A DNA stretch of 45,874 nt, taken from contig NW_003157227.1 in assembly GCF_000003605.2 (NCBI RefSeq), forward strand, positions 478,372 to 524,245, written 5' to 3'. The notes beneath the pieces were generated by a model, which had not been told where the DNA came from, did not search any database, and was given only the letters and a program-made list of their open reading frames with translations. The stretch is from Saccoglossus kowalevskii. Its lineage: Eukaryota > Hemichordata > Enteropneusta > Harrimaniidae. A program made the translations under genes and the position numbers. Below, piece by piece: positions 11,211 through 34,111 of the stretch. The stretch's first letter is position 1. Each line of letters starts with the position of its first letter.

Positions 11211-12833
11211 GCTTGGGGAAACAGCCTTTGAAGTAAAAAAAAGGCCAACCTGAAAAATCAGTTGAAATAATGAATTTCCTCAGCAAAGATATAATAAAAT
11301 GTACCAGTATATCTGCTCCTTAGGATCCTTTGATATCTTTCAAACCATCGATTGTCAGTAATAGCCAGACAGTTGTGTCACTGCTATGAGCCATCCAAAC
11401 ACATGTAAAATGTAGATGGCCTTAAATTCACTGTATATTTCAAGTGAAAATTAGGCAATCTACACTACTATTACAGTTTAAAACAGTGTTGTCCTTACTA
11501 CATTTGTATTGTAACAAGTTGGACTTGTTGTTAGTAGGTGGTCATTTCGACTGCTGAATTATTTTACACATCAAGGCAGAAAAATACTGAGGATAGGTGG
11601 TTGATTTCTCACCTTCCTCCTTCTAAGGACAACATTATCAGTAGTTTACTATATGGAAGGTTAGTTGAAACAGCCAAATATAAATAAAAAAATGACAACT
11701 AATTTTTAGTGTCTGTATTTTGGGAAATGATTTAACAAAAGTTAATGTTTTGCAAAGTGTTCCACATCAGCTGAGCAGTTCAGTCTTCAATAACTTCTCT
11801 TGATAAGTGTTCCATAAACTGTACACAATATCCAGTAAGCAGATTCACTTCAACTGAATGAAGCTGTAGAAAATTATAACATCCAACACATTCTGTTGAC
11901 CATCCAATTGAGGGCAGCAGGGTGACAAATACAGGTACAGACTGTTGTATAATTCTAGGTGATATGATTGTTTCAATAACTTACTTACTTACTACAATAG
12001 GAGGGAGAAGGGATTGGCATTATGTGAATTTTATTTTTTTCGCGAACAAGTCCACACACAGAGTCTATAGGATCACTGCAGCTAGCCGAACAAAAACACA
12101 CATTGACAGTTCGTAGGTTCACAATTTCAGGAGATTCATGGCGATTGTTCGTAGTAACATAACAGAAACATGATGTACACAGGCAGATAATTGCGATGAA
12201 CACACATCATCAGCATTTCGTAGACAGATGTAACAGCAGCACACATGTGGGTATTAAAGCAGAAGACTTCAACTCTTCAGGACGTTTTAGGAGACCACAA
12301 GAGCACACACGAGTGGGTTTCAGAAATACTGCAGCAGCACAAATAACGAATGCACAAAACAATTTTCTTTCAGTTCCTTTATGGCAAACAAACACAATAA
12401 TTTCACAGCGTTCCTTGGTATTTCCTAAGCACACATTTCCAAATGCAGATGAAATTGCATTATCTGGTTTCAACTGATGAAAGAGAATCTGATTTGCAAA
12501 CCGAGCTACACACACTGACTCCGGAGAAATTACAAAACGACGAGACGCAGTTCAACAAGCATTGGAATCAACGAAGACACACAGAAAAAATCTATTTCCT
12601 TGTGGCACACAAATTCCACAGGGTTTAAAATAAGAACACCGAATGAAATAATTTTCAAACCGAAGAAGTGTCATCATTCAGAGTTTTCAATACACAAGGC
12701 AAAATACTACACAAACAGCGAGTAGACTGGATCCGATCCACTAATAAGCGTTTACTTTGAAGCACAACAGGAGCTTCTAAACATAATTTCTACAATCAAA
12801 AGTTGATCAAACTTGCAGAATCTAATGATCAAT
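11211..12833. other. Probable 3' UTR and downstream flank of RBM15
   Basis: Lies 3' of the minus-strand RBM15 stop codon. Overlapping short frames on both strands between 11.9 and 12.6 kb have no recognised domain and are rich in CA/GT-type codons. They look like chance frames in UTR sequence. Confidence 0.4.
12030..12035 (-). terminator. Candidate poly(A) signal of RBM15
   Basis: Reading 12834 downward on the minus strand, this is the first AATAAA I found (plus-strand TTTATT), about 800 bp past the stop codon. Usage is not shown by sequence. Confidence 0.3.
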
Positions 12834-15266
12834 TTATGCAGCACCACGCACAATAATCACAACTAAATGATCTTCCTTTGACGGATCCTCTCCTAAGGAA
12901 GGTGCCACACGCAACAAGTATTTATGTGAGAATTCACAAGGTGGGAAAGCATGTAACACACCAATCTCGCGTTCTTTATCCTTGTTTATTCCGGTAGAAG
13001 GCAGGCTTATTACACCAGCAGCTTGTTTTTGTTGCAGATAAGATACTAAATTCCGCAGTGGTCTCATCTGTGTCTGATTCGGTTCTTCCACGTTCTGTTG
13101 TGATCCACTCAAAGCAAGGAGAAGGCAGTATCCGGTGGAACCAGCTGACGAAATTCGACGAGTCACTTCCTCTAATTTTGGCTGGTCCAAGCGTAAACGT
13201 TGCGTTATACGCAATACAGGAGAATCACTTGACGATGAATCACACAATAAAGTATCAACAACACTGGGATCTCCACCAATCAGATGCATCCTTGTAGCAA
13301 ATGCACTGTTTTTCAAAACAACAGATCCATGCCAAGCTACAGGAAAACAACCTGCAAGGTCATTCAAGTTGTCAACTTCCTCCACTTTGTCTCGGTTCCG
13401 TCCCTTTTTGTCGTGCTTCAAGCGATATTTTCCCACTTTATCAATCATTTTAGAGTCTTCCTCAAATCTGTCAGATTTACTCCATCCGTCACTACTGCTT
13501 GAACGGTGACGCTTTGTTCGCATGTCTTTTGGTGAAATATCACGTTTATTAGTTGTCAGTCTGGATGGAGAAATATGTCTGGAATCACGAAATTTTTCAG
13601 GAGAGAAGTCTCGTTCATGAATTGGCGATCGTAATTTACGCTGGTCCCTAATCCTTCCTGGAGAACTATTCCTACCAATCGGTGACATAGCACGTTTGCG
13701 TCTATCGATTGGCCCCATATCGCGAGCCCTGCTTGGAGGAATGTCGTTCATACGACGACCACGGTCCCAATCAGGTTCACCATGACGTCCCATACCACCA
13801 TGATCACGCTCAATAGGCCATTCGTCCCTGCGTGGTGGGAGAGGTGGTGGAGGCGGCAAACTATAACCACCAGCGTTAACTGCACCCCAATGGTCCAATT
13901 CTCCATCTCTATAAAGGGGTGGTGTCATTCCACGTTCAGGATTTCGGCGATATGGGTCTGGCACAATATTATCATGTCGTGGGTGCGGTGGAGAATATTG
14001 ATGAGGTACTGGATATGCTTTAACAATTGATTCAGGATCAGCAAAATCAACACGCAGACGTCTATCTGGTCCTCCCAATGGGAAGCCTCGCATTTGAGAA
14101 CAGGCAGCTTGTGAAGCATCCAAAGAATCGTACGAAATGTAGGCATGATTATCACCTTTGATGTAATCAATTTTCCGTATGGCACCAAATCGGTCAAATT
14201 CTCGTTCAAGAACAGCAAGAGAGGTCCAAGGACCAAGGCCTCCGACCCAAAGACGAGTTGTTGGAACAGGTTTTCCATAGCCTATTTTACAAATATTCCT
14301 TCCCAAATACTGGCCTGACATAGCAACTTTGGCTTTATGTGCCATATCTAAATTCAAAAATTTCACAAAAGCATATGCATTACCCTGACCTCGCATGGGA
14401 CGTTTAACATCAACATCTTCCACAATACCAAAACGGTCAAACACACGACGAAGCTCACTCTCCGCAACAGCGGCTTCAAGATTTCCAACAAACAGTGTGC
14501 GTGTAGCTCTTTGGTCATCTTCCGGCAGCATATGTTGTTCACGTGGTGTGAAGAAATCATTCGAGTTTCCATAGTTGCGCTGTTGTCGGTTATTATCATA
14601 GGCAGTATAATTGCGTTCACGAGGAGTCACTTCTCGAGGCAAGCTTCCATGCCTGACATGCATCCTCCTTGGAGGGGACGTATTACGATTGGCATAACTT
14701 GAATTATCTGGACTTAAACTCCTTTGTTTTATAGGGCCATGATCATGGGGCAAATACACAGGTGTGATATCAACAGTGCGATCGAACAACACAAGCCTTC
14801 CGGTTTTAGCGCGTCGTGCCTCGCGGGCACCGTCGGTAACCCTAAAATTCACATAAGCCACCCTCTCGTCTCCGGCAGTGTAAGTCAGACGCACATTGAC
14901 TTCACCGAATTTTTTGAATTCATGATACAAGGCGTCTTTGATCGCCATATCAGAAACATGCACACTGAAATTTGACACTTTCAGGGTTCGATATTCCTGT
15001 TTAGCATTCATGCGTTCCACATATCCACTATCACGGTCACGATCAAAGGCATCTCTGCCAACATCTCTGTCGTTACGAAATCGGTCACGTTTTTCCCTCT
15101 TTTCATTTTTCCCGTGGCTACCACGACTCGCTTTACTCCTACCTTCACGCCTTTCGTGATCGCTCTCCTGGCTGATACGATCTCTTGAACGTCTATCGCG
15201 CATATCTGGTGTCACTTTGGATCTCTTGTGTTTTGAGTGCGAGTGTCTATCCTGTTGACGTTTCAT
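12834..15266 (-). CDS. RBM15: RBM15/Spenito RNA-binding protein (three RRMs plus SPOC)
   Basis: Intronless 810-residue protein of the Spen family. RBM15/Nito is a nuclear adaptor that binds U-rich RNA and recruits the METTL3-METTL14 m6A writer via WTAP. It also acts in splicing, export and X-inactivation in vertebrates. Seen: residues 1-90 are Arg/Asp/Ser-rich. RRM1 is at about 93-172 (RNP2 LKVSNF, RNP1 DERVAYVNF), RRM2 at 255-332 (LFVGNL, GNAYAFVKF) and RRM3 at 337-412 (LWVGGL, DNHAYISY). Residues 413-625 are a low-complexity linker with a Pro run at 471-478 and many RD/SP motifs. SPOC is at about 637-810, ending in the family-typical VVIIVRGAA. Length is close to fly Nito (about 790) and shorter than human RBM15 (977). 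Start: the open frame extends 14 codons further up to a TTG, but the first ATG is at 15266, with an in-frame TAG at 15324-15326. Its MKRQ start resembles RBM15B. A at -3 suits initiation. No frame damage. Confidence 0.97.
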   Translation of the reverse strand: MKRQQDRHSHSKHKRSKVTPDMRDRRSRDRISQESDHERREGRSKASRGSHGKNEKREKRDRFRNDRDVGRDAFDRDRDSGYVERMNAKQEYRTLKVSNFSVHVSDMAIKDALYHEFKKFGEVNVRLTYTAGDERVAYVNFRVTDGAREARRAKTGRLVLFDRTVDITPVYLPHDHGPIKQRSLSPDNSSYANRNTSPPRRMHVRHGSLPREVTPRERNYTAYDNNRQQRNYGNSNDFFTPREQHMLPEDDQRATRTLFVGNLEAAVAESELRRVFDRFGIVEDVDVKRPMRGQGNAYAFVKFLNLDMAHKAKVAMSGQYLGRNICKIGYGKPVPTTRLWVGGLGPWTSLAVLEREFDRFGAIRKIDYIKGDNHAYISYDSLDASQAACSQMRGFPLGGPDRRLRVDFADPESIVKAYPVPHQYSPPHPRHDNIVPDPYRRNPERGMTPPLYRDGELDHWGAVNAGGYSLPPPPPLPPRRDEWPIERDHGGMGRHGEPDWDRGRRMNDIPPSRARDMGPIDRRKRAMSPIGRNSSPGRIRDQRKLRSPIHERDFSPEKFRDSRHISPSRLTTNKRDISPKDMRTKRHRSSSSDGWSKSDRFEEDSKMIDKVGKYRLKHDKKGRNRDKVEEVDNLNDLAGCFPVAWHGSVVLKNSAFATRMHLIGGDPSVVDTLLCDSSSSDSPVLRITQRLRLDQPKLEEVTRRISSAGSTGYCLLLALSGSQQNVEEPNQTQMRPLRNLVSYLQQKQAAGVISLPSTGINKDKEREIGVLHAFPPCEFSHKYLLRVAPSLGEDPSKEDHLVVIIVRGAA

Positions 15267-15559
15267 AATTCGGCAGTATTTCACAATTATTTCTTCGGAA
15301 AATATCAACCACGAACATTCAACCTACAACAACAGTCGCCATTTTGGATAGGCCTCTTCAGAAGCTACAAACAATATATTACTCCGCAACTTTCTATTAC
15401 ACGTTTTTGCTGTTTCTAATATGAACAAAACCTAGTTCTGTGACATGCATGTATAAATCTCGAACAAATATAATAACATAACGCAGTTTTATGAATTTGG
15501 TAAGGCGTATAAAGAACTATTTTCTTCCAAGAGAATCTTACAAATTATTAACCAGGCGG

Positions 15560-15660
15560 TGGTAATCTGTCCCAGGCAAGCTGCGTGTGACGTCAAAGGT
15601 CATTAGCATTTTTTACCGAGCGTTATTTTTAGGCTTTGGGATTCGCTGCGCATGCGCTTT
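15560..15660 (-). promoter_or_regulatory. RBM15 upstream promoter region: CRE and NRF1-type palindrome
   Basis: About 320-390 bp upstream of the RBM15 ATG lie a full palindromic CRE, TGACGTCA (15588-15595), a nuclear-receptor half-site AGGTCA (15597-15602) and a perfect GCGCATGCGC palindrome (15648-15657), the NRF1 core. The region is locally GC-richer than its surroundings and has no TATA box near the ATG. CRE plus NRF1 is common in housekeeping promoters. The transcription start is inferred, not seen. Confidence 0.6.
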
Positions 15661-16960
15661 CGGGGTAATCGTATTTTTGAGTACATGTGTTGGCACTGCA
15701 AACTTTCACGTCACTCGAACATCCAACTGTTTCCGTATTACAAACGAAGAAACAATCACAATTTTTTTTTTTACTTGAGGAATCATTCAACAATCGAGAA
15801 TGGATTCCCAAATGTATTCGGTCTGTCTATGCACGGAAATCTAAAAAAAAAATGTATAAAAATGTTTACAAAAGATATGATATTCAAGTTTACAAATATA
15901 TATGTAAGCATAACAAAATTACAAATACCGGTATATATTATCGCAAACGAACATAAATGTAAGGAATACTACTGTATTTGTTGCACACGCAAATAACTAC
16001 CCCAGTCCATTTTTCGGCAGTGAGGCAGAGAAAACAGTCGGAGACAAGTGAGGAAAAATAAATGAAAAAAAAAAAGAATGAGCGTACAAGCATAAAAATA
16101 GAAGCCTACTTTGGGGATTTTTTAAACATGAATGCAGTATGTTTTTCTAATTTAAATGTGATTTCTTTGAATAATTGCAACACTTGGATTACATAAACAA
16201 ATGTAATATCTCCACATTGTGGTAGATATGTCAGCCGTTTCATTATACAAATTCATGTGTGTTCAAACGCATTCATTCAAATGCAGACATTCGTCACGTC
16301 ACATTGCCTAATCTTTTGTGAACAAGATATGACCCTCATGATAACTACCACATACATGTAGCTTTATTTTCGTCTGTTTTGTGTTTGTTTTGAATAGTTT
16401 ACTTTACTACTAATTTCTGTATGTTTTCATTAATACTAAATTGTGTATCAAATAATATATATATCTATCAGTAATATGACGCAATACCGCGTGGATTTAA
16501 ATATATATCTAGATATCAATCTGATTAAAATACGATCCTAGTTGGGGCTCTAATTTTTTTTCAAAATATGTTTTATTTTTTTTTTATTATTTTATTTTAT
16601 TTTATTTTAGGCCAGACTTTTTTTATTCCTTGTTTCGCGAGTTTTTATAAGGCAATTTTATTGAGGAGGGCGGAAAAATAAATAAAATTAATTCTTTTTT
16701 TTTTCATTAGATTTGTGTGATTCCCAAAGAATTGTAAGTGAGATCATTGATCGAAGAAAAGAAATGAAATAACATTTTATTCCATGTATAACCTTGTTTC
16801 TCATCTGCGCGAGACTTCGGTACTTCGATCATGATACTCCCACGAAAATGCAACTTGGATTTGTTATGCGGCGGGCGGTAAAAAAATGAAAATAAAAATA
16901 ATATTTTTTTAGCATTTTTTTGCGCTTACAAGTCGGCGGGCGCGAGAAATTACGCTGAAA
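15660..16960. other. Intergenic spacer upstream of RBM15
   Basis: No gene is supported. Overlapping short plus-strand frames at 15.6-16.0 kb lie upstream of the RBM15 promoter and encode Lys/Asn/Ile-rich chance peptides. GC-richer patches (GGAGGGCGG near 16665, GGCGGGCGG near 16870, CGGCGGGCGCG near 16933) sit in AT-rich DNA and may be degraded transposon pieces. Confidence 0.45.
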
Positions 16961-16961
16961 T

Positions 16962-17186
16962 AATTTTATTTTATTTTATTTTATTTTATTTTATTTTATT
17001 TTATTTTATTTTATTTTATTTTATTTTATTTTATTTTATTTTATTTTATTTTATTTTATTTATTTTATTTTATTTTATTTTATTTATTTTATTTTATTTT
17101 ATTTTATTATATTATATTTTATTTTATTTTATTTTATTTTATTTTATTTTATTTTATTTTATTTTATTTTTATTTTTATTTTTTTG
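16962..17186. repeat. (ATTTT)n pentanucleotide microsatellite
   Basis: About 225 bp of nearly pure TTTTA units with occasional TTTA interruptions and a slipped TATTATATTATA patch near 17105. Ordinary slippage-prone DNA, whose length may be inexact in assembly. Confidence 0.95.
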
Positions 17187-17218
17187 AATCGGATTTCTTA
17201 TTTATTTGCTGATAGTTT

Positions 17219-17660
17219 TTAATAATAATAATAATAATAATAATAACTTTATTACACTACTAAAAAACCTTCAGAGGGTTTTTGTATGGTAAGGAACATA
17301 AATACATACAATACATAAGAGATAAAAATAAAATGTTAGTAAATAAAAATAAAAAAAATAAATTAATTACTTTCTGTGGTTTTAAAAATTGTGCTCTTTA
17401 AGTATTTTGCTAAAGCTATATTATTCTCCATAATCTTTTTAAATATGGAATTCACATCCATTGTGTAAATATTTATTGAACACTCATCAAACAGTTTTTT
17501 TCTTTGTTCTATATAGCCAGTACAAAATAGCAGGAAATGTTTTTCATCTCCTAATGCTTTAGTGTTACATTTATTACAGTGTCTATTTTCTAATTCTATT
17601 TTGGGCTTTGTTCTTCTACCTAATTCTATTTCTAAGTTTAATAGTACTGGTAATCGCGGA
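17219..17660 (-). mobile_element. 3' end of a non-LTR retrotransposon, 5'-truncated
   Basis: On the minus strand a reverse-transcriptase C-terminal frame (17659-17363) is followed by an untranslated tail ending AATAAAGTTATTATTATT, where the (TTA)n run 17219-17247 is the microsatellite-like 3' end typical of CR1/L2-like LINEs. The element is cut at its 5' side near 17660. The same tail design occurs at 45495. Clade is not assigned. Confidence 0.8.
17363..17659 (-). pseudogene. C-terminal fragment of LINE reverse-transcriptase ORF
   Basis: 98 codons with no internal stop ending in TAA (17363-17365). The reading LNLEIELGRRTKPKIELENR is followed by a zinc-binding-like C-x2-C-x9-H-x4-C (HCNKC..DEKHFLLFC) and a basic-helical tail. 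The order (LEI-LGR-R, then CxxC...HFLxxC, then Y..R..LF) is the well-known C-terminal end of non-LTR reverse-transcriptase proteins. The endonuclease and RT domains are absent, so it is a dead 5'-truncated copy. It shares C-x2-C-x9-H-x4-C spacing with the copy at 45.8 kb but differs in most residues. Confidence 0.8.
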
Positions 17661-19000
17661 AGTCCATAAGGTGGCGATAGTTAAAGTAATACAAAATAAG
17701 ATGTATATAATAATATCAAACTAACTGCAAATTATATATCTATATCTCGGATTTGTTTTTTGTTTTTGTTTTCAATTTACACCGACAGTCTGTCAATACC
17801 ACCATTTTTATTTTTTATTTTTTTGGGAGTATAATTTACGAGGTAATTTAACCCTATTGAACTACCCATACTCAGTAATTATCTGCGTAATTCAGTTCAG
17901 TATATATTACTGACTAGGAATGAATCTGATTGACGTTGTTATACGATTATAATATAATACAGCCACGGTCATCTGTTGTGTCGATAATATATTTAAATCC
18001 ATTTGCAAAAATCGTGGTATATATATACTTGCCAAGTGGTGAACTTTGTGTGGTTTGAAATATTACGCTATCTAACTTGAGCTGTGATCGGTGATTATAA
18101 TACGTACAGCAGATTTTACAGAAGTACATGGTTATTTTTAATTTTACAGACCAGATAATATCCCCATATTTACTACGCTGTCTTGGGCGGAAAACTACTT
18201 CGTCACGAGTTGTGGTTTAGTTGTGTGAGTCATTACTCCGCCCTCTTCAACAGACTCGAATGTAAAGTACACCAGAGGCCGCTGATGGCGCAGTAGTTTT
18301 AAAAGTCTCGACCGATGGGTTGACGTTAGATGAATAGAGTAAGCCGGGGGGTTATGCTTCGACGCAATCGAGCATCAATAGTAAACAACTGTTAAATGTC
18401 ATGATAATATAAACTACTTGAATATTTGATACATAATGTAAATATCTACTTTGAAATAAATTTCATGTAAATGTGATAAATAATGTTGATGTCCATAGAC
18501 AATTCCTGTGTTAGCTGAATTGGCGGTACACTGTTTGATGTGAGCTGTCAGTGATAACCTTGGTGAACTTAGTTTAATTGGATGGCTCATTACTAAGATA
18601 CACATGTCATGCGTATATCTATAAGTACAGATATAGCGTAGATCTTTAGCAAGCGAAAACTTGTAAAATATATTCAACAACACGTCTATATATCATTTCA
18701 GTGAGACATAATTGGGGGATGACATCATACTTAAGCTGTTAATAATGCCCGCGGAGGTGGCTGTGATTGGGTTAATGTTGAAAATACGATGACTCAATAC
18801 CATGTGATTGGTTAATGCATCTTTAGAAACTTCTGGAGGTGCATCTGGCCATGGAGCTAATATTTTAGCTACATGATCTAGCTATAAGTTTTCGCTGAGT
18901 GGTTGAAATAGTTGGTGTTAATCTCAGATAACTAAAAATGTATTAGTTGTCTGAGTGTTAAACGAGCGGTGGTTTCGACCGCCCGCGACCCTGCTTGTGA
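17661..19000. other. Intergenic spacer, no gene seen
   Basis: AT-rich with a GC-richer patch at 18.18-18.36 kb, where GGGCGGA near 18186 and TCCGCCC near 18236 face each other. No coding region or RNA gene was recognised. Confidence 0.45.
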
Positions 19001-19007
19001 ATTGAAC

Positions 19008-19039
19008 CACGGTTACTAAAAAAGGTTTTAGTAACCGTG
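19008..19039. repeat. Perfect 14-bp-stem hairpin
   Basis: CACGGTTACTAAAA and TTTTAGTAACCGTG are exact reverse complements around a 4-base AAGG loop. It could be a tiny foldback element or a terminator-like structure. No adjoining gene explains it. Confidence 0.8.
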
Positions 19040-19074
19040 ATGGAACATTAGGTTGAACCTATTACGTCACGAGT

Positions 19075-19204
19075 CAGGGGCGGATCTAGGATTCTGGAAT
19101 AGGGGGGGGGGCGATAAGTTGACCGAAGGCTAAGTTCGCGAAGCCTTGTTGGTTGTTAAAAATAGGGGGGCCGCGCCCCCGGCCCCCCTCTAAATCCGCT
19201 CATG
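19075..19204. mobile_element. 130-bp GC-rich TIR element with 5-bp target duplication
   Basis: The left end is CAGGGGCGGATCTAGG and the right end reads TCTAAATCCGCTCATG, the imperfect reverse complement. CGAGT directly flanks both sides (19070-19074 and 19205-19209). The interior has a G10 run near 19101 and a GGGGGGCCGCGCCCCC palindrome near 19165. No coding capacity. The end sequence resembles a widespread class of small DNA transposons, but I do not assign a superfamily. Confidence 0.7.
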
Positions 19205-19209
19205 CGAGT

Positions 19210-20067
19210 AGTTATTGAAATGAACGAGTTTTATCCCCGCGGAGTTTAACAATATACCCTATAATATTGTTGTTGGCTTCATGGTCAACTCACAAACCCA
19301 TTACAAATTGTCGCCAAGTGGTGTTCACATGTACTAAGGCGTTTTATGTTCACATCTGTTTTGACGCCAGCAAATGTTACGTAATAGTTGTTTGAGTAAT
19401 TCCGCCACAACAGCATAATAGACAACATACTGCAGTGCCATCTGCATGCCGATTTGTTATCAAGTGTTTGCATTACGAGTAAAAAAACAAACATTTTCAG
19501 GATTTGAGTTCAACCAAAGACGTTAGAAAGAGATTGTCTTTGGTTCAACAAAATCATGTAATCTTTTTTTTTTGTCCCATTGTCCCATTTTTTTTATTCT
19601 CACTACCAACGCATACATTTTTCACATTTTACATGGTGACATCAGTGTTCCAATAAAAGTTGAACAAATTGAATGAATAATTGTTGTTGCCATGACACTT
19701 AACGGTGCTTGTGGATATCTTTCCAACAGTTTCAAATGATTAAACAGAAATGGGAAGGATTAATTTTGAAATGTCGCTCTTATGAATTCTCAAAAGTATA
19801 ACTTTTTATGTGTGTATTTTTTACACGTATTGTGATTAGTGTCACCAAGTTAGTTTTGCCACTCACACATATAAGCTCATTAGAGATAGCTTCGTGTATA
19901 AATAAGCTCTGAAGTTAGAAAAAAAATAATTTTTTGACAATTAAGCGACATCATATATTCAAAACTGTGACAGTCATACCAGCCCCTACCCAAGATACGA
20001 CGGTCATTTCGTAACCAGTGCATTCTGATGAGTTGGACATGATGAAACCATAGGGTTTATGGTGAGG
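19210..20067. other. Intergenic spacer, no gene seen
   Basis: A 69-codon minus-strand frame at 19285-19494 is the longest here and has no recognisable feature. No repeat structure stands out. Confidence 0.45.
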
Positions 20068-20071
20068 TTAA

Positions 20072-20191
20072 AGCGCGGTGGTCGTCGCGCAGCGCGTGTT
20101 CGAATTTCATGTAAATAAACAATGTATTTTACACGCGTTGTATACGTCGCTGTGAGTCCCATATCGAACAGGACGCAGCGACCACCGCCCT
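20072..20191. mobile_element. 120-bp MITE flanked by TTAA
   Basis: TTAA lies immediately outside each end (20068-20071 and 20192-20195). The ends AGCGCGGTGGTCG and CGACCACCGCCCT are inverted repeats with one mismatch. The left 80 bp recur at 45415-45494. Exact TTAA flanks are the signature of piggyBac-type integration, although the ends do not match the usual CCC start. Superfamily is inferred only. Confidence 0.7.
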
Positions 20192-20195
20192 TTAA

Positions 20196-20870
20196 GCGCT
20201 AAAACCAGTGCGCGACGATAACGTGGATGAACAATAAAATCATCTGTTTAATAAGTTACGTAACGTTTTCCTAAACGTACCATACAATAAATTACTTAAA
20301 AAATCATATCGAAGTTATATAGCAGTCCATCTAGGAAAGAATGCGGTTATATACCATGAGCCGTGAAAATATTTTAATAATTTGAACAAACCGAAACTAA
20401 ATAAAACTAATTATAATTAATGATTATAATAAATAATACCTTGGAGGGTTATTGTAATCATTGAGCCACTTTTTTGAGCTCCATGGACAAATAAAATCAC
20501 CCCAAAACACAAACAACCAATATGAATTTAGGGTTAGACCAGCACGACAATTTTCCCAAACCAGTGTAAAGCGCAATATATCGACCGATATTATGTCTAT
20601 ATTGTTATCCGTTGCCTATCAAACCTCGATTGCGTATGGTTGACTCACCTGCAGGACCATGCGGGTTAATATAAAATGAGACACGGTGCTTAAGCTATTT
20701 ACGCTTTTTAGCAGAAATATGCTTTGATATGATGTTATTTTTATTTACAAAGTACTAAATAACAGTAATAATTATTAGTTTACTTGTATATAACGAATTG
20801 TGAAACAGGAAAATTCACCAACTTTATTAATCGTTGGTTTACAGAGGATTGTGCAAGCTGACCGAAATAC
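20196..20870. other. Upstream flank of the MAPKAPK gene, no gene seen
   Basis: AT-rich sequence. A 60-codon plus-strand frame at 20461-20643 has no features. TTTACAG at about 20837 could be a 5' UTR splice acceptor for the kinase, but no donor is identified. Confidence 0.4.
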
Positions 20871-20874
20871 TGTA

Positions 20875-20882
20875 TGACGTCA
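20875..20882 (+). promoter_or_regulatory. Full CRE (TGACGTCA) upstream of the kinase gene
   Basis: An exact CRE palindrome 174 bp before the first ATG. No TATA box at a suitable spacing is seen. The next 175 bp are relatively GC-richer and CpG-containing. Same octanucleotide as in the RBM15 promoter region. Confidence 0.5.
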
Positions 20883-21025
20883 TTTCTTTATTTGACCTTG
20901 CGCGACTCACGACGCACAGACATCGTAGTCACAAGTTGTCAAGTCGAACTACTGGTATAGTTGTGGGCTCTCTGCCGGATAATACTCATTGGATTTGGAA
21001 GGGGACTACTCGCCGTGCTGATTGA

Positions 21026-34111
<13,086 letters not shown>

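Noticed and set aside
11985-12628. Overlapping short open frames on both strands
   Set aside because: No family resemblance on either strand. The region is best read as RBM15 3' UTR and flank.
13058-14702. Plus-strand open frames antisense to RBM15 (up to 124 codons)
   Set aside because: They mirror a long conserved coding region on the other strand and show no domain of their own.
15267-15308. RBM15 start 14 codons further upstream
   Set aside because: The codon there is TTG, not ATG. The first ATG in frame is at 15266 and fits the MKRQ start of RBM15B.
15587-15996. Overlapping plus-strand frames (60-114 codons) upstream of RBM15
   Set aside because: They cover or adjoin the RBM15 promoter sites, have low-complexity Lys/Asn/Phe-rich content and no splice or domain evidence.
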